Source: Chloroflexota bacterium
GTDB taxonomy: Bacteria > Chloroflexota > Anaerolineae > Promineifilales > Promineifilaceae
DNA: 5,041 bases
Assembly (NCBI GenBank): GCA_008501785.1
Contig: QQUD01000728.1
Location: 1 to 5,041 of the forward strand
Reading direction: 5' to 3'
Shown: positions 1 to 5,041 of the stretch, piece by piece
Layout of the letters: every line of letters starts with the position of its first letter
Numbering within the stretch: the first letter of the stretch is position 1
Position numbers and translations under genes: made by a program
Notes under the pieces: model-generated
What the model was told of the DNA's origin: nothing
The model's input: the letters and a program-made list of their open reading frames with translations, nothing else
Database searches by the model: none

Positions 1-2
1 AG

Positions 3-710
3 GTGCGGAGGCGCCGAGATGGGGTGTTTGTGGAGAGAACGCCATTGACGGGCGTGCGGCGGGTGATTGCGCAGCATATGAGTGGCAGTGCATTTTCTGC
101 GCCGCATGTGACGCTGCATACCGAGGTAGATGCGACCAATTTGGTGGCGGCGCGGCAGCAGATGAATGAAGCGTTGAATGGAACTGCCAAAGTTTCGTAC
201 AACGCACTGCTGATGGCGATTGCGGCTAAAGCACTGTGCGATTTTCCGCAGATGAATACGTGCTTGCTGAATGATGAAATTTGCCAATACGCAGACATTA
301 ACGTGGGGTTGGCAGTGGATACCGAGCGCGGGCTTTTGGTTCCGGTTGTGCGGGCGGCGAACCAGTTGAACGTACTGGAAATTCAGCAGGTGGGTGATGC
401 ATTGATTCAGCGTGCCATTGACGGGAAGAGCCAGCCCGATGATTTGACGGGAGGCACGTTCACAATTACCAATTTGGGCATGTTTGGTATTGATGCGTTT
501 ACGCCGATTATCAACCAGCCGCAGGCCGCGATTTTGGGTGTGGGCCGCATTGTGAACAAACCCATTGGGCTAAATGGTGAACTGGTGCTGCAAGATCGGT
601 TGACGTTGAGTTTGAGTTTTGATCACCGGATTGTTGATGGCGCTCTAGCGGCACGATTTTTGCAGCGGATTGGGCAGTTGGTGGAACGGCCGTTTGCCCT
701 TATGTTGTAA
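3..710 (+). CDS. 2-oxoacid dehydrogenase E2 (dihydrolipoamide acyltransferase), catalytic domain, 5' partial
   Basis: This is the C-terminal catalytic domain of a dihydrolipoamide acyltransferase, the E2 core of a pyruvate or branched-chain 2-oxoacid dehydrogenase complex in the cytoplasm. It moves the acyl group from lipoyl-lysine to CoA. Residues are numbered from the GTG codon at 3. The domain opens with ERTPLTGVRRVIAQHM (11-26), a typical start of the fold. INVGLAVDTERGLLVPVVR lies at 99-117 and GGTFTITNLGMFGIDAFTPI at 150-169. The active-site motif DHRIVDG is at 207-213, with catalytic His208 and Asp212. The C-terminus is complete. E2 proteins normally also carry an N-terminal lipoyl domain and a subunit-binding domain. 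These are absent here, almost certainly because the window begins inside the gene, so the GTG at 3 is probably an internal Val codon. A short stand-alone acyltransferase cannot be fully excluded. The sequence resembles pyruvate-dehydrogenase-type E2 (pdhC), but substrate cannot be assigned from this domain alone. Confidence 0.93.
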   Translation: MRRRRDGVFVERTPLTGVRRVIAQHMSGSAFSAPHVTLHTEVDATNLVAARQQMNEALNGTAKVSYNALLMAIAAKALCDFPQMNTCLLNDEICQYADINVGLAVDTERGLLVPVVRAANQLNVLEIQQVGDALIQRAIDGKSQPDDLTGGTFTITNLGMFGIDAFTPIINQPQAAILGVGRIVNKPIGLNGELVLQDRLTLSLSFDHRIVDGALAARFLQRIGQLVERPFALML

Positions 711-733
711 AAATCCGTTAGAAAAAGAGTTGG

Positions 734-762
734 ACTCAGATTACGCAGATAAACGCAGATAG
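734..762. repeat. Short tandem intergenic repeat, ACGCAGAT units
   Basis: The gap between the E2 gene and the broken amidohydrolase carries ACTCAGATT followed by two 10-bp units, ACGCAGATAA (743-752) and ACGCAGATAG (753-762). From memory, ACGCAGAT-type strings are common dispersed intergenic repeats in several environmental phyla, including Chloroflexota and Planctomycetota. Their function is unknown. The copy ends 10 bp before the ATG at 773 and occupies the space where a ribosome binding site would lie; only a weak purine run (about 761-768) is seen there. Confidence 0.6.
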
Positions 763-772
763 AAGAAACACA

Positions 773-1466
773 ATGAGCAAGATTCTTATTCAAAATGGCA
801 CCATTTTAACGATGGATGCCAATGGCACGATGCACACACGCATCTTTCACAAACGTTTTTGCGTGGACTGGGAGATGATTTGCCGCTGTTAACCTGGCTA
901 AAACAAGTGATGTGGCCGATTCAGGCGGCGTTTACACCGGAGGATATGCGGCTGGCAAGTCTGTTGGGGTTGGTGGAGAATGTGCGCCGTGGTGGTTTAT
1001 TGCCCAACCAGCAACATGTATCTGGCATCTGGCATTGCGCCGATTCCGGCACTGCTGCGGCGCGGCGTGCCGGTGGCCTTAGGTACAGATGGTTCCGCTT
1101 CGCACAATTCGCAGGATGTGTTGGAGACGTTGAAAACGGCCGTTTTGCTCGCCAAAGTCGGCAGTGGCGATCCCACTGCAATGGTGCCAATGGATGCACT
1201 GCGCATGGTGACGACTACCGGGGCCAAAATCATGGGGCGTAACGACATCGGCCAACTGGCCCCCCGGCTTCAAAGCAGACATCACGCTCGTCAATTTGAA
1301 TAAGGCACATGCAATGCCGGTACACCGTGCCGACAGCGCTCTGGTCTACAACTGCAATGGGCCTGATGTAGATACGGTGATAGTAAACGGCCGTATGCTC
1401 CTCGATAATGGCACATTCACCATGATAGACGAAGCCGCCTTGCTCGGAGAATGTCGCCAAGCATAA
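773..1466 (+). pseudogene. Broken amidohydrolase gene, MTA/SAH deaminase-like (two internal deletions plus frameshift)
   Basis: Four fragments of one amidohydrolase are read in order in changing frames. Positions 773 to ~828 (frame 2) give MSKILIQNGTILTMDANG, the usual N-terminal strand. From ~829 (frame 1) comes DAHTHLSQTFLRGLGDDLPL up to VENVRRGG (~996). From ~989 (frame 2) comes CPTSNMYLASG, then LGTDGSASHNSQDVLETLK up to IGQLAP. From 1266 (frame 3) comes GFKADITLVNLNKAHAMPVH, ending at TAA 1464-1466. The family (5-methylthioadenosine/S-adenosylhomocysteine deaminase, mtaD-like; also related to guanine deaminase and triazine hydrolases) is usually about 430 residues. About 230 codons remain. 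The lost parts are about 40-50 residues before HTH and about 170 in the middle, which carry a metal-binding His and the catalytic Glu/His. The retained HTH (835-843) and LGTDG supply only some metal ligands. The last frame change lies in six Cs at 1260-1265. Exact substrate is uncertain; loss of function is near certain unless the assembly is wrong. Confidence 0.9.
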
Positions 1467-1523
1467 CAAAATTTGTTAGGGCGAGCGGGGGTGAATCGTG
1501 ACCAGTAAGCCGTAAACCGTTCT

Positions 1524-1599
1524 TAAATCATAAATAGGCATGGTTCAGAATGTGGCAAATTAACTTTACAATTTTGAGCCATGCCTATAAATCGTAAAT
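1524..1599. repeat. Hairpin element flanked by 12-bp direct repeats (MITE-like candidate)
   Basis: A long inverted repeat has arms at 1534-1551 and 1571-1588. All 18 positions can pair in RNA, 16 Watson-Crick and two G-U, and the outer ten (ATAGGCATGG / CCATGCCTAT) are perfect. The loop is 19 nt (1552-1570). The structure is bracketed by direct repeats TAAATCATAAAT (1524-1535) and TAAATCGTAAAT (1588-1599), which match at 11 of 12 positions. A palindromic body with flanking duplications is the layout of a tiny non-autonomous mobile element with target-site duplication. No coding capacity is present. It lacks a T tract after the + strand stem, so it is a poor terminator. It could instead be an operator or cruciform for the SDR gene 14 bp downstream. 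Confidence 0.6.
1565..1591 (+). promoter_or_regulatory. Possible sigma-70-type promoter for the SDR gene
   Basis: TTTACA (1565-1570) and TATAAA (1586-1591) resemble -35 and -10 boxes, but the 15-nt spacer is shorter than optimal. The right arm of the hairpin element fills the spacer. If real, transcription would start near 1598 with a very short leader, and the hairpin would supply or overlap the promoter. AT-rich sequence makes chance matches likely. Confidence 0.3.
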
Positions 1600-1601
1600 T
1601 T

Positions 1602-1607
1602 AAAGGA
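1602..1607 (+). promoter_or_regulatory. Ribosome binding site of the SDR gene
   Basis: AAAGGA lies 5 nt upstream of the ATG at 1613 and supports that start. It sits just outside the right direct repeat of the hairpin element. Confidence 0.65.
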
Positions 1608-1612
1608 ATCTC

Positions 1613-2344
1613 ATGGAACTAAAAAACAAAGTCGCATTGATAACAGGTGCTGCTGTGCGTGTGGGGCGTGTGGCTGCATTGGAACTGGCAAAAAAGGGTG
1701 TTCATATCGCTTTCACGTATTTGAATGATGAGGAGCCGTGGCAGGAAACGCTGGCCAAGATTGAAGCGAAGGGTGTTAAGGGAACGGCGCTGCCGCTGGA
1801 TGTGCGGCAGCATGAACAGCCGAAAGAAGTGGTGGAGAAGGTGATAGAGAAATACGGCCGTATTGACATCCTCATCAATAACGCATCTATCTGGCTGTCT
1901 TCTCCATTTCTCGATATTTCTTTTGAAGCATGGCAAGCGTCATTAGACGTGAATCTTACCGGGCCTTTTTTATGTGCACAAGCGGTCGCACCACATATGC
2001 TTATGCAAGAGAGTGGCCTGATCATCAATATCACCGATCTCTCCGCTTTCCAAGCCTGGCCAAATAATGCACACCATGCAGCAAGTAAAGCCGGTTTGGT
2101 TGCCTTAACAAAGGTAATGGCAGTCGAATTGGCTCCTCATGTGCGGGTGAATGGCATTGCACCAGGGACTGTGCTGCTACCTCCAAATGCCCGTGAGGAA
2201 AAAATTCAATGGGCAAAAGAGAACTCGTTACTAAAACGAGTCGGATCGCCACAGGATGTAGCAAGGACTATTATATTCCTCGCTGAAATGGAATTTGCTA
2301 CTGGTGCAATTTATTTCATGGATGGGGGTAGGGCTTTAATTTAG
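1613..2344 (+). CDS. Short-chain dehydrogenase/reductase, pteridine reductase (PTR1/FolM)-like, with His at the Tyr position
   Basis: This 243-residue protein is a complete classical-length SDR, cytosolic and NAD(P)H-dependent by family. The Rossmann motif is TGAAVRVGR (11-19). The TGxxxRxG form with Arg16 is the variant seen in pteridine reductases such as PTR1 and FolM rather than the usual TGxxxGIG. LDVRQ (62-66), YGRIDILINNAS (81-92) and VNLTGPF (113-119) are typical SDR segments. Asp142 (ITDLSA) occupies the position of the catalytic Asp of PTR1, 13 residues before the expected Tyr. That Tyr is replaced: the segment reads NNAHHAASKAG (151-161), so the YxxxK motif is His155-xxx-Lys159. 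VRVNGIAPG (177-185) and the C-terminal FMDGG (235-239) are intact. A ribosome binding site 5 nt upstream supports the start. Pterin reduction is plausible from the motifs, but the substrate is not proven and the Tyr-to-His change may alter or weaken catalysis. No operon partner is evident. Confidence 0.88.
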   Translation: MELKNKVALITGAAVRVGRVAALELAKKGVHIAFTYLNDEEPWQETLAKIEAKGVKGTALPLDVRQHEQPKEVVEKVIEKYGRIDILINNASIWLSSPFLDISFEAWQASLDVNLTGPFLCAQAVAPHMLMQESGLIINITDLSAFQAWPNNAHHAASKAGLVALTKVMAVELAPHVRVNGIAPGTVLLPPNAREEKIQWAKENSLLKRVGSPQDVARTIIFLAEMEFATGAIYFMDGGRALI

Positions 2345-2370
2345 GTGTCATCCCATTGTGTCAAAATAGG

Positions 2371-2394
2371 GTGAGATGCGCTTCTACATCTCAC
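2371..2394 (+). terminator. Possible rho-independent terminator after the SDR gene
   Basis: An 8-bp perfect stem, GTGAGATG (2371-2378) with CATCTCAC (2387-2394), encloses an 8-nt loop 26 bp after the SDR stop codon. The following sequence, TTGCAT, is only a weak T tract, so termination efficiency is doubtful. Its position between the SDR gene and a new promoter fits the end of a transcription unit. Confidence 0.45.
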
Positions 2395-2448
2395 TTGCAT
2401 AGCTCAATCATTAGTATTCACATGCAGTAATGCGCTGCCCTTCCCGTG

Positions 2449-2457
2449 TGCTATAAT
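2449..2457 (+). promoter_or_regulatory. Extended -10 promoter for the CheB/CheR remnant and kinase
   Basis: TGCTATAAT matches the extended -10 consensus TGnTATAAT exactly. No good -35 box is visible 17 nt upstream, which extended -10 promoters can tolerate. The predicted start of transcription is near 2464, about 40 nt before the ATG at 2505. It is the only strong promoter seen upstream of the kinase, so it probably drives both the remnant and the kinase. Confidence 0.6.
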
Positions 2458-2504
2458 GCCTCATGCTAACATTCGTAAGTCTAAACTGAAAAGGACTCAT
2501 TTGC

Positions 2505-2767
2505 ATGAGCAAAAAGAAGAAGTCAACTTCTGCAAGCGTAAAAAACACCCTAACCGACACTAAACAAACGGATACAAAGACACAAACCTCACCTCAATTA
2601 GAAGACACCCTTAGTTTCCCTATCGTGGGCATAGGTGCGTCGGCAGGAGGATTAGAAGCATTTGAACAGTTCTTCTCAACATTTGGCTAACCGCAACAAA
2701 ACTAGTTGATGAAACAGGCAAACCCTATGCCATTGCCACAACGGAACGTGATGTGACAGATTCGTAA
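2505..2767 (+). pseudogene. Collapsed CheB/CheR-PAS fusion gene (5' and 3' ends only)
   Basis: The 5' part (2505 to ~2677) starts with ATG after AAAAGGA (2489-2495). It encodes a Lys/Thr/Ser-rich tail followed by FPIVGIGASAGGLEAFEQFF, the first strand and the GASAGG active-site loop of a CheB methylesterase domain; the Ser of GASAGG is the catalytic Ser of that family. The frame then hits TAA at 2688-2690. In another frame, from about 2678 to TAA at 2765-2767, the sequence reads NIWLTATKLVDETGKPYAIA and then TTERDVTDS, which is the C-terminal edge of a PAS domain. In known fusions the order is CheB, CheR, coiled coil and PAS, usually about 850 residues or more, so these are the two ends of one gene with the middle removed. 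CheR, nearly all of CheB and most of PAS are lost. The open frame 2505-2690 could still make a 61-residue peptide. Position right before a hybrid kinase matches the usual operon of such fusions. Confidence 0.85.
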
Positions 2768-2801
2768 TAGCATTTAGTGAACGGAAAACTAAATACTGCT
2801 C

Positions 2802-2807
2802 AAGGAG
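2802..2807 (+). promoter_or_regulatory. Ribosome binding site that sets the kinase start at 2816
   Basis: AAGGAG lies 8 nt before the ATG at 2816, an ideal spacing. The in-frame GTG at 2777 would add 13 residues but has no comparable site upstream, so 2816 is preferred. Confidence 0.8.
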
Positions 2808-2815
2808 AAAAAGCG

Positions 2816-4954
2816 ATGCATAATGACATGGGAAAAGGTTCTGATCCAAATGCTGAGTTGCGCCAAAAAGCAGAATCTGTACTGCGTGGTGTGTCGGTGG
2901 ATGTCACCACACTTTCAACCAAAGAGATGCAACAATTGATGCATGAATTGCAGGTGCATCAAATTGAATTGGAGATGCAAAACGAAACACTGCGTCTTGC
3001 ACAAACCCAACTTTCGCAATCACGCGAGCAATATGTCGATCTGTACGATTCTTCCCCGGTTGGATACCTCACGATTACGAAAAAAGGATTGATTAAACAG
3101 GCCAACCTAACCTCGGCCAGTGTGTTAAGAGTTGATCGCACACCATTGCTCAATAAACCATTTTCCCGTTACGTAACACGAGCGTCTCAAGACAGATATT
3201 TTCTGCATCACCGCCAGGTTTTAAAAACCAAATCAATGCAAACTTGTGAACTCAAACTCGTCACCAGCGATGGGACAGAATTTGACGCCAGATTAGATAG
3301 TATCCCCGATGAAGATGGCCATTTTCGCACCACTCTCCATGACATAACAGAACAAAAACAGGCAGAAAAAGCTTTGTCAGCAAGTGAGCAGAAATATCGC
3401 CACCTAGTTGAAGCGCTGCAAGAGGGCATTTGGGTCATCGACAAGGATGCACGCACAACGTTTGTCAATCAATCGATGGCCGACATGTTGGGTTACACCA
3501 TAGATGAAATGCAAGGCCGCCATCTATTTTCGTTTATGGACAAGAAAAAAGTTGCTGCCGCTCAACAAAATCTAGACCGCCGCCAGCAAGGGATCATCGA
3601 ACAGCACGATTTCGAATTTTTACGCAAAGATGGGTCACCGATCTTTGTGGTATTGGCCACAGCACCCATTACTGATGAGAATGGGAATTTTAACGGTGCC
3701 GTCGCTGGGTTAATTGACATCACAGAGCAGGTACAAAGCAAAATTGCATTGCAAGAGAGCCACGAACTTTTGGAAAACACACTAGCTGAATTAAATAGCA
3801 CGCAGGCGCAATTGGTAAGGCAAGAACGGCAGGCTGCTGTGGGGCAACTGGCGGCAGGCATTGCTCATGATTTCAACAATATTGTCGCTGGCATCCTCCT
3901 CCATGCTCAACTCATGTTGACAAACTCTGATTTAAAACCAGAAGATCGGCATAAAATTGAGATGATCTATCAACAAGGGGAACAAGCGGCAACCCTTACC
4001 CATCAAATTCTGGATTTCAGCCGTAAATCAATGATGCGTCGAGAATACATAGATTTGTGTCTATTTTTAGAGGATTTGCATCGTTTGTTCATCCACACGC
4101 TGCCAGAAAATATCCTGTTATCTATGAATTATCATGTAAAAACCTGCCCGGTCAATGGCGATACTGCGCGCTTACAACAAGCCGTGCTCAACATGGTAAT
4201 CAACGCACGCGATGCGATGCCAGATGGAGGGAAATTAGATATTGTTTTGGAACAGGTGGTGGTAAGGGAGGATGGGGAACGGCCGTATCACCGACTCACT
4301 CCTGGAAAATGGGCACGAATCAGCGTGACCGACAACGGCATAGGCATTCCAGAACCCATTTTAGACCAAATTTTCGAACCCTTCTTCACGACAAAAGCAC
4401 CGATGGGGAGCGGTCTAGGGTTGTCACAAGTATTTGGCATCGTGAGACAGCATGAAGGGTATGCTGATGTAAGTACCACCGTCGGGGAAGGCAGCACCTT
4501 TTTTCTCTATTTGCCCATGCTGCCAGCCAGCCAGCCAGTGTTACCGTCACAACAACCCGACATACTTAGCCTGGGACATGAAGAGACCGTATTAATCGTC
4601 GAAGATAACAAAATCGTTCGTCAATCACTGATTGAAGCAGTAGAAACACTCAATTATCGGTCTCTGGGCGCAAAAAATGGGCGAGAGGCGCTTACGCTTT
4701 GCCATTCGCCAAAAAATAATATATCTCTGGTCATCACCGATCTGATTATGCCAGAGGTGGGGGGGAAAGAACTTCTCAACATCTTGAACAAAACCATGCC
4801 GGACATAAAAGTTATTGTCATTACCGGACACCCATTAGCCAATCGAGGGACAGATTTGCTGTCAGCCGGAGCTGACGGTTGGCTACAAAAACCGGTCAAT
4901 CTATATCAATTAAGTCAGGAAGTCGCACGCGTGTTGGAAATGAAACGGCCGTAA
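2816..4954 (+). CDS. Soluble hybrid sensor histidine kinase: PAS-PAS-HisKA-HATPase-receiver
   Basis: This 712-residue protein is a cytoplasmic hybrid two-component kinase without signal peptide or membrane segments. A helical N-terminus (about 34-75, rich in MHELQVHQIELEMQNE-type heptads) leads into PAS 1 (about 72-180, ending DITEQ) and PAS 2 (about 192-305, ending DITEQ). A coiled-coil stretch (about 305-340) joins HisKA, where GIAHDFNN places the phospho-acceptor at His351. The ATPase domain has the N box with Asn459 and Asn463 (NMVINARDAM), G1 DNGIGIP (506-512), F box FEPFFTTK (520-527) and G2 GSGLGLS (531-537). After a Pro/Gln/Ser linker (568-585) comes a receiver (about 590-708) with acidic Glu596/Asp597, phospho-acceptor Asp642 (TDLIMPE), Thr670 and Lys692. 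All catalytic residues are present, so it should be active. The signal is unknown. It lies 48 bp after the CheB/CheR-PAS remnant and was probably co-transcribed with it. No separate response regulator is seen in the window. Confidence 0.95.
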   Translation: MHNDMGKGSDPNAELRQKAESVLRGVSVDVTTLSTKEMQQLMHELQVHQIELEMQNETLRLAQTQLSQSREQYVDLYDSSPVGYLTITKKGLIKQANLTSASVLRVDRTPLLNKPFSRYVTRASQDRYFLHHRQVLKTKSMQTCELKLVTSDGTEFDARLDSIPDEDGHFRTTLHDITEQKQAEKALSASEQKYRHLVEALQEGIWVIDKDARTTFVNQSMADMLGYTIDEMQGRHLFSFMDKKKVAAAQQNLDRRQQGIIEQHDFEFLRKDGSPIFVVLATAPITDENGNFNGAVAGLIDITEQVQSKIALQESHELLENTLAELNSTQAQLVRQERQAAVGQLAAGIAHDFNNIVAGILLHAQLMLTNSDLKPEDRHKIEMIYQQGEQAATLTHQILDFSRKSMMRREYIDLCLFLEDLHRLFIHTLPENILLSMNYHVKTCPVNGDTARLQQAVLNMVINARDAMPDGGKLDIVLEQVVVREDGERPYHRLTPGKWARISVTDNGIGIPEPILDQIFEPFFTTKAPMGSGLGLSQVFGIVRQHEGYADVSTTVGEGSTFFLYLPMLPASQPVLPSQQPDILSLGHEETVLIVEDNKIVRQSLIEAVETLNYRSLGAKNGREALTLCHSPKNNISLVITDLIMPEVGGKELLNILNKTMPDIKVIVITGHPLANRGTDLLSAGADGWLQKPVNLYQLSQEVARVLEMKRP
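4523..4538 (+). repeat. (CCAG)4 tetranucleotide tract in the kinase linker
   Basis: Four perfect CCAG units lie in the coding sequence for the linker between the ATPase and receiver domains (around residues 570-574, LPASQP). Gain or loss of one unit would shift the frame and remove the receiver while leaving the kinase core. Four units is short for a slippage hotspot. Confidence 0.7.
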
Positions 4955-4982
4955 CCACAATAGAAATCGAATCAAGAATTTC

Positions 4983-5032
4983 CACGCAAAAACGCGAAGG
5001 CGCAAAGGAGGGAACCTTAGCATCTTTGCGTG
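4983..5032. repeat. Imperfect palindromic intergenic repeat, ACGCAAA/TTTGCGT type
   Basis: The arms 4983-5000 and 5015-5032 pair at 15 of 18 positions. They begin with CACGCAAA and end with TTTGCGTG, with a 14-nt loop. A second stem, CGCAAAG (5001-5007) with CTTTGCG (5024-5030), is an alternative fold. From memory, this kind of sequence (repeated ACGCAAAG/CTTTGCG words) is scattered between genes in several environmental phyla; its role is unknown. No T tract follows directly, so it is not a classic terminator, though it lies just 28 bp after the kinase stop. No gene is seen in 4955-5041. Confidence 0.65.
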
Positions 5033-5041
5033 ACATAAAAT

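Larger units (their letters stand above)
686..4952. repeat. Dispersed 8-bp palindrome ACGGCCGT, six copies
   Basis: Exact copies are at 686-693, 1136-1143, 1387-1394, 1854-1861, 4279-4286 and 4945-4952. The copies at 1136 and 1854 extend to 14-bp perfect palindromes (AAAACGGCCGTTTT and AATACGGCCGTATT). They encode E-R-P-F, T-A-V, N-G-R, Y-G-R, E-R-P-Y and K-R-P-stop, so they fall in different codon phases and do not reflect one protein motif. All six lie in coding or formerly coding sequence. Confidence 0.75.

Noticed and set aside
859..1242. Open frame starting TTG, 127 codons, as a gene of its own
   Set aside because: Only its first ~46 codons match an amidohydrolase; the rest is out-of-frame translation after the second deletion junction. 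It is part of the pseudogene.
980..1303. Open frame of 107 codons starting GTG as a separate small gene
   Set aside because: Its content is the LGTDG-containing middle of the same amidohydrolase and ends after the C-run frameshift; it is a pseudogene fragment with no ribosome binding site.
1534..1588. Hairpin as a rho-independent terminator of the upstream pseudogene
   Set aside because: The stem is followed by ATAAATCG on the + strand, not a T tract, and the loop is 19 nt. The reverse direction is only mildly T-rich.
2777..2815. Upstream GTG start for the kinase
   Set aside because: The AAGGAG site is inside this stretch and is spaced correctly for the ATG at 2816, while the GTG has no good site before it.
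3208..3861. Minus-strand open frames opposite the PAS domains
   Set aside because: They lie opposite conserved kinase sequence, have Cys/Ser-rich composition typical of antisense frames, and no recognisable motif.
4057..4455. Overlapping + strand open frame of 132 codons inside the kinase gene
   Set aside because: It is an alternate-frame shadow of the strongly conserved HisKA/ATPase region and has no family resemblance.
1..5041. CRISPR array, tRNA or rRNA gene
   Set aside because: No regularly spaced repeats with unique spacers, no tRNA-like cloverleaf and no rRNA-like conserved stretch were seen on either strand.

Overview
The window looks bacterial, with moderate GC and short intergenic gaps. 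The style fits an environmental bacterium such as a member of the Chloroflexota: a pyruvate-dehydrogenase-type E2 gene, an MTA/SAH-deaminase-like amidohydrolase, a pteridine-reductase-like SDR, a CheB/CheR-PAS remnant beside a soluble hybrid kinase, and intergenic repeats of the 'ACGCAGAT' and 'ACGCAAAG' kinds. The phylum is an inference from memory of such gene sets and is not proven here. All genes lie on the + strand.

Layout. Positions 1-710 hold the 3' part of a 2-oxoacid dehydrogenase E2 acyltransferase gene, cut by the window edge. A short repeat-bearing gap follows. Positions 773-1466 are a broken amidohydrolase gene with two large internal deletions and a one-base frameshift in a C run. 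Positions 1467-1612 contain a hairpin of about 52 bp flanked by near-perfect 12-bp direct repeats, which resembles a tiny non-autonomous mobile element, just before an intact SDR gene (1613-2344). After a possible terminator and a good extended -10 promoter, 2505-2767 is a collapsed CheB/CheR-PAS fusion gene. Only the first ~57 codons and the last ~28 codons survive. Next comes an intact soluble hybrid histidine kinase, PAS-PAS-HisKA-HATPase-receiver (2816-4954). The window ends in an imperfect palindromic intergenic repeat.

How the parts relate. The kinase and the CheB/CheR remnant probably formed one signalling operon. The remnant keeps the promoter and ribosome binding site that now sit a short distance upstream of the kinase. 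The E2, SDR and amidohydrolase genes show no clear functional link to each other. Two unrelated genes in 5 kb have lost large internal segments while their neighbours are intact, which suggests local decay by deletion or, less excitingly, assembly collapse.

The most unusual sequence-level signal is the 8-bp palindrome ACGGCCGT. It occurs six times, in all three codon phases, in intact genes and in one of the two pseudogenes, against about 0.08 expected by chance. This is reminiscent of the cyanobacterial HIP1 palindrome.
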